Assembly: GCA_029262115.1 (NCBI GenBank)
Contig: JAJCZZ010000080.1
Span: forward strand, 1-41,421
From: Gemmatimonadota bacterium
Lineage (GTDB): Bacteria > Gemmatimonadota > Gemmatimonadetes > Longimicrobiales > Gaopeijiaceae
Length of the DNA stretch: 41,421 nucleotides
Direction: 5' to 3'
Part shown: in pieces, positions 34,762 to 41,421 of the stretch
Layout of the letters: every line of letters begins with the position of its first letter
How positions within the stretch are numbered: position 1 is the stretch's first letter
Translations under genes and position numbers: made by a program
Notes under the pieces: generated by a model
What the model saw: only the letters and a program-made list of their open reading frames with translations
The model's database searches: none
What the model was told of the DNA's origin: nothing

Positions 34762-35698
34762 CCTCGGCCTCCGAGAGCAGGTTCAAGTAAGCAGTCTCGA
34801 GCTCGGAACCGACCGGGCGAACCTCCTCGATCCTCGCGCCGCGATGGACGAGGAATGCCACGAGGTCCGGGACGGAATGGACACCCGCCTCGAAGTTCAC
34901 GACGACGTGGGGGCCGGCGCCGGTCACTGGGGCGATCGAGGTGTTCGAGTCCCAGCTCCTCAGCGCTTCTGCGAGGGCTGGTACGTCGTCGGCGATCCGC
35001 ACCCGGTGAACTCGATGCCCGACGCGAGCGAGGAGCTCCCGGACTGTTCCTTCCGCCCGGATGATTCCCGACTCGACGACGGCCACCCGCGTACAGATTC
35101 GCTCCACCTCGTCGAGGTCGTGGGTGGTTAGGAACACGGTCACGCCCTCCTCGGCAAGGTCTACGAGGTCGGCGCGCACACGGGCTGCCGACTCGGGATC
35201 GAGCCCGCTGGTGGGCTCGTCCAGGACGAGCAGCCTTGGCTGGTGAAGCACCGCTCGCGCGATTCCCACCTTCTGCTTCATTCCCTTGCTGAGAGTTCCC
35301 GCGCGGTCCCTTCGGCGCGACGAGAGGCCGAAACGATCCAGCACCTCGGAGATTCGACCGTCGAGTTCCGCCCCGCCGAGTCGGTTGATGCGGCCGAACA
35401 GTTGGAGATTCTCCTCAACCGTGAGCCGCTCGTAGACGCCCGGGTGCTCGAGGAGGGCGCCGGTCTGGGCGCGAATACGATCTGACTCCATTGTCGCGTC
35501 GAACCCCATCACTCGACACGAGCCGGCATCCGGCGTCAGAAGTCCCAGCATGAGGCGAATGGTCGTTGTCTTGCCAGCCCCGTTCGGGCCGAGGAAGCCG
35601 AAGATCGACCCTGGGTCGACTTCGAGGTTCAACCCCCGCAGGGCCACGGTGTCTCCAAAGGCGATTGAAAGCCCGTGGACGTCGATCACAGGGCTCAT
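34751..35698 (-). CDS. ABC transporter ATP-binding protein
   Basis: A 315-residue ABC ATPase of the drug/Nat exporter type: Walker A GPNGAGKTT, signature LSKGMKQKVG, Walker B LLVLDEPTSGLDP, and switch His in LTTHDLDEVE. A C-terminal extension of about 90 residues follows. ATG 35698 overlaps the alpha/beta hydrolase stop by 4 nt. It is the energising subunit for the permease at 34018-34761. Confidence 0.93.
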   Translation of the reverse strand: MSPVIDVHGLSIAFGDTVALRGLNLEVDPGSIFGFLGPNGAGKTTTIRLMLGLLTPDAGSCRVMGFDATMESDRIRAQTGALLEHPGVYERLTVEENLQLFGRINRLGGAELDGRISEVLDRFGLSSRRRDRAGTLSKGMKQKVGIARAVLHQPRLLVLDEPTSGLDPESAARVRADLVDLAEEGVTVFLTTHDLDEVERICTRVAVVESGIIRAEGTVRELLARVGHRVHRVRIADDVPALAEALRSWDSNTSIAPVTGAGPHVVVNFEAGVHSVPDLVAFLVHRGARIEEVRPVGSELETAYLNLLSEAEDVA

Positions 35699-36798
35699 CT
35701 CCGGCCGTGAACCCGGGCCGTGAGCCATGTGGTCAACCGGTCGACCAGTTCGGGAGCGAATCGGGGTGGCAACATCGCGTATTCGCTGGGATGTCCCGTA
35801 CCGGCCGTTTGGAAGAGATGATTCGCACCGCCAATGACGACCGTGTCGAAATCCGGGTGGCTAACCTCGGTGAGCGTTGCGTGGAGCGCGTCGAGGTTGA
35901 GTTGCGGTGACACCTGAACGTCCAGTTCCCCGAAGACTCCAAGTATGGGTGCATCGACTCCTTTCAGCGACGCGCGGGGGTCGACGGAGATCAAGGATCT
36001 GAACCAGAGCATATTTGAGATCGCCATTTGCTGCTCCACCTGCGCCGTGACCACCGCGTCAATGTCCCCCATCGCCGCTCGTCGCTGCTCCGGCAACGTC
36101 AGCACCGCATCCCGGGTGACTTCTTCCGTGAGGGTTCTGACTTCCGCCCACCCCTCCCCCGTTTCGATGGCCCGGAAGGTCTTTCGCTGTAGGGCGTGGT
36201 GGCGGGCGATCTCGGGGTCGTCCGATCCGGACGCCCTGAGCGCGGCTTCGGTCTGCGCCATCAACACCTCACGGATCGGGGCAACGGGGCTGGCGAGCAG
36301 AACGAGGAAGGCCAGCCGGTGGTCACGAGCCGCGACGAGTGCCGCCGTGACCCCACCTTCGGAGTGCCCGATCAAACCGACCATCGCCGGGTCGATCTCC
36401 GGTTGGTCGCGAAGCGCCCGAAGTGCTGTGGTGAGGTCAAGCTCGAGGTCTGAGAGCGTGGAACTCATCCAGTCACCCGTCGATCCGCCGACACCGGGGT
36501 CGTCGAGTCTGAGCGTGGCAATCCCCTCGGCGCGAAGGATGTCGGCGATCAGAGCGAACGGCTTCATCCCGGCAACCGACTGGTCACGGTCCTGAGGGCC
36601 GCTACCCGACACAAGCAAGGCAGCAGGATGCGGGCCTGGCCCCGCCGGAAGCGAAAGCGTTCCCGCGAGGCGGACTCCGCGCTCAACCTCTACGATCAGT
36701 TCCCGATTGGTCTGTGCTGAGCCGAATGATGGGAGGCAGATGAGTGTGCCACCCAAGAGCAGTGTAGTGAAGAGCCGGTGTGTTCTGGTGTGGTTCAC
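35695..36798 (-). CDS. Exported alpha/beta hydrolase
   Basis: A 367-residue hydrolase. A signal peptide (residues 8-28, RLFTTLLLGGTLICLPSFGSA) follows the GTG start at 36798, which has AAAGGG eight bases upstream. The nucleophile is Ser146 in GLIGHSEGG; an Asp in FGELDVQV and a His in GANHLFQ complete a plausible triad, and the LVSGSGPQDRDQSV segment resembles the oxyanion region of dipeptidyl-peptidase-like and acetyl-xylan-esterase-like hydrolases. It leads an operon with an ABC exporter. Longer in-frame starts upstream lack a signal peptide and are less likely. Confidence 0.8.
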   Translation of the reverse strand: MNHTRTHRLFTTLLLGGTLICLPSFGSAQTNRELIVEVERGVRLAGTLSLPAGPGPHPAALLVSGSGPQDRDQSVAGMKPFALIADILRAEGIATLRLDDPGVGGSTGDWMSSTLSDLELDLTTALRALRDQPEIDPAMVGLIGHSEGGVTAALVAARDHRLAFLVLLASPVAPIREVLMAQTEAALRASGSDDPEIARHHALQRKTFRAIETGEGWAEVRTLTEEVTRDAVLTLPEQRRAAMGDIDAVVTAQVEQQMAISNMLWFRSLISVDPRASLKGVDAPILGVFGELDVQVSPQLNLDALHATLTEVSHPDFDTVVIGGANHLFQTAGTGHPSEYAMLPPRFAPELVDRLTTWLTARVHGRR

Positions 36799-36993
36799 TC
36801 GGTCAACCCTTTGTCTATTGTCTTGAATCGTGAGGTGGCGAATCGGAGATCGTCCACGGAGGCGCAGCATTGTCGTGCCCTCCAAGACTGGCAGCCTGCT
36901 CCACTTCCCACTTATCGTACCGGTTGCGACCAAATGTAACCTATGTGACTCTTTATGGGCAATACGTGTTTCTCCAACGGACGGACATGGACC

Positions 36994-37470
36994 ATGCGTA
37001 GGCCGGATCAGAGATACGATTTGACATCGCGGAAGCAGGAGATCACCGACCACCTGGATCGCTCGAGGCGGGCGGCGCTGAAGGGGTTCGTCGTGACCTA
37101 CGTCTTGTGGCAGGGAATCGTGCTTGCGGACAAGTTCTGGCGAGAGCGCCCGGGGGCGGCGGCCGATACCTTGTTCTGGCCGGCACTGCTGCTGGGGGTC
37201 ATCTGGCTCGTTTTCGGCGTGCGATACGCACTCGTGGCCCGTCAGATCGCTTCCGACGTCGTCGTGGCCCGAGCGTTGGACGATGAGCGGGTACGCCACG
37301 TCAGGGGCGCGGCCTACGCGGTCGGCTTCTGGTCGCTGGGTGCCTACCTGATCGGGGCGCGCCTGCTCGCTTTCATCGTGGATGTGCCTGGATCGCTCGT
37401 CGCCCAGGGCGGAATCGCAGTGGCGTTAACCTCAGCCGTTATCGGGTTTCTCGTCCTGGACAGGGCCTGA
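36994..37470 (+). CDS. Small four-helix membrane protein of unknown function
   Basis: A 158-residue protein with a basic N-terminus (RRPDQRYDLTSRKQEITDHLDRSRR) and about four hydrophobic helices (about residues 28-45, 55-75, 105-125 and 130-155). I do not recognise a family, though short membrane proteins paired with an XRE regulator are common. The regulator gene begins two bases after its stop. ATG 36994 is preferred to ATG 36955 because the basic N-terminus follows it; the ribosome site is weak in both. The 195-base gap to the divergent hydrolase holds an AT-rich patch near 36935-36970. Confidence 0.72.
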   Translation: MRRPDQRYDLTSRKQEITDHLDRSRRAALKGFVVTYVLWQGIVLADKFWRERPGAAADTLFWPALLLGVIWLVFGVRYALVARQIASDVVVARALDDERVRHVRGAAYAVGFWSLGAYLIGARLLAFIVDVPGSLVAQGGIAVALTSAVIGFLVLDRA

Positions 37471-37472
37471 CG

Positions 37473-37700
37473 ATGCCCGATGCCTATCCACTTCGGAATC
37501 GGATCAAGGTGCTCCGCGCCGAGCACGACTGGACGCAGGCCGAATTGGCGAGTCGGGTGGGGGTCACCCGCAAGACGATCAACACGGTCGAACGGGCCAT
37601 CTACGTGCCGAGTACGATCTTGGCCCTGAGGATCGCCAATGCATTCGATGTCCGGGTGGAACGGGTCTTCTGGCTCGACGAGGAGCCCCCCCTCGGCTGA
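37473..37700 (+). CDS. XRE-family HTH regulator
   Basis: A 75-residue Cro/C1-type HTH protein: LRNRIKVLRAEHDWTQAELASRVGVTRKTINTVERAIYVPSTILALRIANAFDVRVERVFWLDEE. This short type with a C-terminal VFWLDEE-like tail is often encoded right after a small membrane protein, as here (gap two bases). It probably represses its own operon; no clear operator was found. Confidence 0.9.
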   Translation: MPDAYPLRNRIKVLRAEHDWTQAELASRVGVTRKTINTVERAIYVPSTILALRIANAFDVRVERVFWLDEEPPLG

Positions 37701-37741
37701 TCGGCGTGGAGAGGCCCTAACCCCCTGAGAAGGTTGGTCAC

Positions 37742-38467
37742 ATGTCTCGACGCTTCGATGAACAGGAAGTCGCGCTGATTCTCCGCGAAGCCACGCGGGT
37801 GGAGCGAGGATCCGAGGCCGAAACTGGGGACCCTCTCACCCTGAGTAGGCGCGAGGGTCTAACACTTGAGGACTTAAAGGAGATCGCGTCTGAGGCCGGG
37901 ATCGATCCGATTCGAGTGGATCGGGCCGCGCGCATCCTGTTGGCGCGGCCCCGCCAATCGCCCTTTCGCGTGTTCTTGGGAACTCCGGCTCAGATCAGGC
38001 TCCAGTACGAATTCCCCACGAAGATCGACGACAGAGATCTCAGCGAGGCGCTCTTTGAGATCCGATCAGTAATGTCTGTCCAAGGTACGTCCGGCGGTTC
38101 GCCCGGCGCATGGGAATGGGAGTCGGGGGATGAGTTAGGCGCTAGGTACGTCACCATCGCGCGGACCTCCACCGGGACCCGCCTGGACGTTACAGGGGAT
38201 TTCGGAAATGCGGCTCGGGGAGCGGCCGGAGTCGGAGCGGTAGTGGCCGGCGCGGGAGCAGTCGGCGTGACCGCAGCAGTCGCAGCAGTGGGAGCGATGG
38301 GCTGGGCCCTCGCTCCGGTCGTGGCGGTTGGCGTGGTTCTGATACCGCGCCTGACCGCCGGCCGCCTCGTTGTCCGGGAGACGCAGAAGTTATCGCGACT
38401 AGCGAGTCGGCTGCGAGCACTCCTATCCGCGAACGCCACCGACAGCGATCCGACAGAAGATGAGTGA
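37742..38467 (+). CDS. Ala/Gly-rich hypothetical protein
   Basis: A 241-residue protein in three parts: an N-terminal helical segment (RRFDEQEVALILREATRVERG; LTLEDLKEIASEAGIDPIRVDRAARILL), a central domain with few clear features, and a Gly/Ala-rich hydrophobic stretch near residues 155-205 (AARGAAGVGAVVAGAGAVG onward) that could form one or two membrane helices. The first part resembles hypothetical proteins I associate with Gemmatimonadota, but I have no function. It follows the XRE gene by 41 bases with AGAAGG upstream, and may share the operon. Confidence 0.65.
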   Translation: MSRRFDEQEVALILREATRVERGSEAETGDPLTLSRREGLTLEDLKEIASEAGIDPIRVDRAARILLARPRQSPFRVFLGTPAQIRLQYEFPTKIDDRDLSEALFEIRSVMSVQGTSGGSPGAWEWESGDELGARYVTIARTSTGTRLDVTGDFGNAARGAAGVGAVVAGAGAVGVTAAVAAVGAMGWALAPVVAVGVVLIPRLTAGRLVVRETQKLSRLASRLRALLSANATDSDPTEDE

Positions 38468-38518
38468 CGCGGGGGTGACCGAGATGCTACCTATGTTCGG
38501 CCAGCCGCGCGCGGTCCC

Positions 38519-38782
38519 CTATCCCCGACGCACCCGTCCCGGCTCGACACCTCCGGCGTGGAGGATCTTCTCCTGGAGCCGCCGCCCCTCCTCCTCGGTG
38601 AAGTCGAGAACCCGGTCGAGCGACTCGGCGACTTCGAGGTAGGCATCCACCGGGAAGTCCGGCCCTTCCGCGCGTCGAAGAGCGCCGTCCAGGGCGCTCA
38701 ACTCGCGGGCGGCTTTCTCCGCAGCCCGACGAAGACGGTTCAGAGCCTTTCGCGCCTCGGACTCCGCTCCCCCGGCGGTCAA
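38519..38782 (-). CDS. Small coiled-coil protein of unknown function
   Basis: An 87-residue protein from TTG 38782, which overlaps the stop of the gene upstream (TTGA). The sequence ARKALNRLRRAAEKAARELSALDGALRRAE then LEVAESLDRVLDFTEEEGRRLQEKIL is strongly helical and charged, so a coiled coil is likely. No signal or membrane segment. Its tight coupling with the repeat-bearing membrane protein suggests a joint role. Confidence 0.55.
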   Translation of the reverse strand: MTAGGAESEARKALNRLRRAAEKAARELSALDGALRRAEGPDFPVDAYLEVAESLDRVLDFTEEEGRRLQEKILHAGGVEPGRVRRG

Positions 38783-39936
38783 AACACCGCCCGGAACAGT
38801 GTCACGCCGAGGGCGGGCTTCAGCTCGATCCCTCGGGGTCCGTCGAGCGCGTGCAGGACGGGATACGGAGCCGGCGGCTGGAGCGACAGCGACCCGCTCT
38901 GCCAACCCATGAGCGAGCCAGCGTTCTGCTCACCTCCGTCCAGCGAGTTCGGATCGCCTCGGGTCGCGTAAATGCCCATTGCGAGCCCCGCAACGCTGGT
39001 GATCAGCGGAATCGCGAGAATCGCCTGGCTATCATCGACCCCGGCAATCAGGTCGATACCGAAGCCGCCGATGGCTCCCAGGAGGCCGGCCGCGCTGACG
39101 ATACGCCAACGGCTGCGGCTCCACCGCAACTCGTCCGCCGAGAGCGCCGCGGCGGCCAGCCCAACGTTGCCGCCGACCACGGCAGAGGTGAGTAGCCCAT
39201 CCCCCTCGATATCGGCGACCACCCCGAGCGCGGTTCCGAACCAGGTGCCCCACAGGCCGCCGAAGTTCGCGCCCGTCGCCGCGCCATCCGAGATCGGCTT
39301 TCTGGCCAGAAACGACCCGACCGCCAGCCCCAGGGCGCTTCCCCCGATCATCGCCCATGCGGTCTCCTCCTCCCCACCGCCCACGTTGCAGAAGTCGACG
39401 TCGCAGTGGAAGGACTCCCCGAGGTCCAGGATCTCAGAGAGCGCGTAACCCTGCCACACGCCCCATGACCCACCGAGCGTGATCGCACGGGCCTGCCCCA
39501 CCGTGTACTGCTTGGCCTGCGCCGCTTTCCGTGCCGCGATGAAACCCGCGGGCCCTCCGAGCAACAGCCCGACGCCGAAAGCCTCCGCATCTTCGGCGCC
39601 GAGCGCCGTCGGCAGGGCGATGCCCAGGAAGATCCCGTACGTCGTGCCCCACACCTGAAGCTCCGTCGCACCACCCGCCGCCGCAGAGAAGCGTTCGCTC
39701 CGGATGACCGCAGCCGCCCGTTCAGCCTGCGCGGTGCCGGGAAAGCGCTCCACGATATATCGGTAGAGCGCACGCGCCACGCCGCCGTTTCCTTCCGCCA
39801 GGAACGCGTCCGCAGCCTGGATCAAGACCGCGGCAGAGTCGGCCACGCTGACCTGGGCGTCCACTTGTGATGGTGGCACGAATGCGAACAGGCACACGGC
39901 CCACATGAGCCCGGTGAGGGCGTGGCGGATCTTCAT
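38779..39936 (-). CDS. Exported protein with a TPR-like start and about eight Gly-rich ~29-residue repeats
   Basis: A 385-residue protein. A signal peptide (residues 1-27, cleaved near VDAQ) is followed by one TPR-like pair of helices (residues 35-78). Then a glycine-rich motif, roughly GG-x-x-G-x-x-x-G, recurs at about residues 97, 127, 155, 198, 226, 255, 287 and 314. Spacing is near 29 residues except one step of 43. Each unit could be a membrane-spanning hairpin or a strand pair, so the protein may be an outer-membrane or multi-pass membrane protein. I recognise no named family. ATG 39936 is preferred because the signal peptide follows it. Confidence 0.7.
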   Translation of the reverse strand: MKIRHALTGLMWAVCLFAFVPPSQVDAQVSVADSAAVLIQAADAFLAEGNGGVARALYRYIVERFPGTAQAERAAAVIRSERFSAAAGGATELQVWGTTYGIFLGIALPTALGAEDAEAFGVGLLLGGPAGFIAARKAAQAKQYTVGQARAITLGGSWGVWQGYALSEILDLGESFHCDVDFCNVGGGEEETAWAMIGGSALGLAVGSFLARKPISDGAATGANFGGLWGTWFGTALGVVADIEGDGLLTSAVVGGNVGLAAAALSADELRWSRSRWRIVSAAGLLGAIGGFGIDLIAGVDDSQAILAIPLITSVAGLAMGIYATRGDPNSLDGGEQNAGSLMGWQSGSLSLQPPAPYPVLHALDGPRGIELKPALGVTLFRAVF

Positions 39937-40086
39937 TCGATGAATCGCGGTTCGGAGGGATCGCTCGGGCCGGCGAAGTGGGTGATCTCCCACGGGGTCG
40001 ACGAACACCCTTCATATGTTGTGACGCCCTCAGACGTTCCGGAGTGGCCAGGAACACCCCCAACCATCGGGGTTACGCCAGCCACG

Positions 40087-41061
40087 ATGACCGAGCGATT
40101 CGATTTTCTGGTGGTGGGAGCGGGCCCGTGCGGCATTGCCGTGGGTGCAGCTGCGGCGCGCGTCGGCGCATCATGCGCCCTGTTCGACAAAGGGTGCGTC
40201 ACCGCGTCGATCGTGGACTATCCCTACTACATGTCGTTCTTCAGCACCGCTCGAATGCTGGAGATTGGCAATGTCCCGTTCACGATTCCGAACGACAAAC
40301 CGACGCGCCGCGAGGCCCTGGCCTACTACCGGTATGTCGTGGATCACTGGGACCTGGACGTCCGGCAGTACGAGCGTGTGGAACAGATCGAGGGGTCGGT
40401 GGGCGGCTTCACGGTTCACACCCGGTCGATGGACGGCGTGGCACATATCTATGCTGCGGACCGCGTCGTGGTCGCCACAGGTGGTTTTCACGAACCGAAC
40501 CTCCTCGGCGTGCCCGGAGAGGACTCCGTGAAAGTTCGGCACTACTACAAAGAGCCGTACGAGTACTACGACCAGGACGTCCTGGTCGTGGGTGGACGCA
40601 ACTCGGCGGTAGAGTCGTCCCTCGAGCTCTTCCGGAACGGCGCACGGGTGACCCTCGTCCACTTCGAGCCGACGATCGACTCCGGCGTGAAGTCGTGGGT
40701 CGTGCCCGACATCCAGAACCGCCTGGACAAGGGCGAGATTGCTTCGTACTTCCGGCACCGGGTGGTCGAAATCCTGCCGAAGTCCGTCCGACTGCGCTCC
40801 GAGGTCGACCGCACCGAAGTGGAAGTCGCCAACGACTTCGTTGTGGCCATGACCGGATGGCGCGCGAACCCCTCTCTACTCACGGCGATGGGCGTGGAGA
40901 TCGACCCTGACACGGGGAAGCCGGTTCACGACCCGGCGACCATGGAAACGAACGTGCCCGGGGTCCACATTGCCGGGGTCATCGCAGCCGGCCACGACGC
41001 CAACAAGATCTTCATCGAGAACGGTCGGGAGCACGGCGAGTTGATCGTCGGGAGCGGGTAG
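40087..41061 (+). CDS. ypdA: YpdA-family bacillithiol disulfide reductase (FAD/NAD(P)-binding)
   Basis: A 324-residue flavoprotein. GxGxxG sites are FLVVGAGPCGIAVGAAAA (residues 6-23) and VLVVGGRNSAVESSLEL (near 165-180). SFFSTARMLEIGNVPF-x-IP-x-DKPTRREALAYYR is the YpdA signature. YpdA reduces oxidised bacillithiol with NADPH, so the organism probably makes bacillithiol. The ATG at 40087 directly precedes the Rossmann fold; a longer in-frame start at 39922 overlaps the divergent gene and is unlikely. No bshA/B/C genes are in the window. Confidence 0.9.
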   Translation: MTERFDFLVVGAGPCGIAVGAAAARVGASCALFDKGCVTASIVDYPYYMSFFSTARMLEIGNVPFTIPNDKPTRREALAYYRYVVDHWDLDVRQYERVEQIEGSVGGFTVHTRSMDGVAHIYAADRVVVATGGFHEPNLLGVPGEDSVKVRHYYKEPYEYYDQDVLVVGGRNSAVESSLELFRNGARVTLVHFEPTIDSGVKSWVVPDIQNRLDKGEIASYFRHRVVEILPKSVRLRSEVDRTEVEVANDFVVAMTGWRANPSLLTAMGVEIDPDTGKPVHDPATMETNVPGVHIAGVIAAGHDANKIFIENGREHGELIVGSG

Positions 41062-41154
41062 TTTTCTGACACCCGACCGGCCGTGATGGCGGAGCCTTCG
41101 TGCCGGGGCTAGGGTAGGACCAATATCTGACCTCCGACCGTCGCAGGAGAACGT

Positions 41155-41319
41155 ATGACGCCCAGCCCGATCACCCGTGAGCAGCTTGAGGTCGAAGCCC
41201 GCAGCCTGCCGCGTGACGAACGAGCGCGTCTGGTGGAGGCCCTGCTTGCCTCGCTAGAGGAGGAGGCCGAGATCGAAGAGGCTAGCCGCAATACTCTTGC
41301 TTTAAGCTATATACAATAG
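41155..41319 (+). pseudogene. Addiction-module antitoxin, 3' end lost to an insertion
   Basis: The first 43 residues (ITREQLEVEARSLPRDERARLVEALLASLEEEAEIEEA) match the short RelB/ParD-type antitoxins (PF09720 pattern EA-x-x-LP-x-xERA-x-LVEALLASL). The usual continuation (W-x-x-E-x-x-RR) is missing; instead the frame runs 11 residues into AT-rich DNA and stops at 41319. AGGAGA precedes the ATG by five bases. The break near 41283 coincides with the left end of the transposable element. A toxin gene would be expected beyond that element. Confidence 0.75.
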
Positions 41320-41421
41320 CGAGATTTCTGGAAGGTGTTCTTCCTTCCAGGAGGCCAGTGATGGCGCGAACGGTTGCGGGGCTACCGAGCGGGACGCGAG
41401 TGACGGATTTCATCAGCCTGG
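41283..41421 (+). mobile_element. Left end of an insertion sequence with transposase start
   Basis: From about 41283 the base composition changes abruptly (AATACTCTTGCTTTAAGC and similar), ending the antitoxin homology. A new reading frame starts with ATG 41361 after AGGAGG (six-base spacing) and reads MARTVAGLPSGTRVTDFISL to the window edge, which resembles the N-terminus of IS4-group DDE transposases. The exact end and the terminal repeat cannot be fixed from one end. Confidence 0.6.
41361..41421 (+). CDS. Transposase, N-terminal 20 residues only (partial)
   Basis: Open at the right window edge. The start is set by a strong AGGAGG at 41349-41354. The short sequence (ARTVAGLPSGTRVTDFISL) fits transposase N-termini of the IS4 group; the catalytic DDE domain is outside the window, so the family call is provisional. 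Confidence 0.55.
   Translation, partial: MARTVAGLPSGTRVTDFISL

Noticed and set aside
36799-36993. A riboswitch or small RNA in the divergent gap
   Set aside because: Only a short AT-rich patch was found, with no convincing stem set or known consensus.

Overview
This 41.4 kb GC-rich window reads as chromosome from an aerobic or facultatively aerobic Gram-negative bacterium. Gemmatimonadota, or a relative on the Acidobacteria/Bacteroidetes side, is my best guess. That is inference: it rests on an alternative complex III operon, a DUF5916/CBM9-like outer-membrane protein, an ADOP-type permease paired with a PadR regulator, a YpdA-type bacillithiol reductase, and frequent GTG/TTG starts. No rRNA, tRNA or CRISPR array was seen.

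Layout. 69-368: a YoeB-type toxin whose antitoxin would lie off the left edge. 619-8063 (minus): a complete actABCDEF operon for alternative complex III, a quinol:electron-acceptor oxidoreductase. 8064-8366: a divergent promoter region. 8367-15625 (plus): MoxR ATPase, DUF58, transmembrane transglutaminase, DUF432-like protein, MscS channel and a small unknown protein, all joined by 4-nt overlaps, then a periplasmic MbnH-like di-heme enzyme. 15686-17889 (minus): a NatAB-like ABC exporter. 18061-18252: a lone AbrB-like protein. 18266-22102 (minus): a tightly coupled operon of an FAD oxidoreductase, a LuxE-like acyl-activating enzyme and a LuxC-like acyl reductase, with no luciferase; this is the most unusual metabolic unit here. 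22166-24424 (plus): a DUF5916 outer-membrane protein.

24490-26221 (minus) holds an OLD/PARIS-like ATPase + TOPRIM-like pair whose ATPase gene is frameshifted. Then, still on the minus strand, come rsmD with a DUF6314-like partner, PadR with an ADOP permease, Ada, a Tat-exported D-aminoacylase-like amidohydrolase, a transposase remnant, and an ABC transporter coupled to a secreted alpha/beta hydrolase. 36994-38467 (plus) is a membrane protein/XRE regulator/Ala-Gly-rich protein cluster. 38519-39936 (minus) encodes a small coiled-coil protein and a membrane protein with about eight Gly-rich repeats spaced near 29 residues. 40087-41061 is YpdA. The right edge holds a RelB/ParD-like antitoxin apparently cut by an insertion sequence that runs off the window.

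Together the genes describe respiratory chain and envelope housekeeping with accessory patches at 24.5-26.3 kb, 33.6-33.9 kb and both edges. Function calls rest on motifs read by eye; no database search was run.
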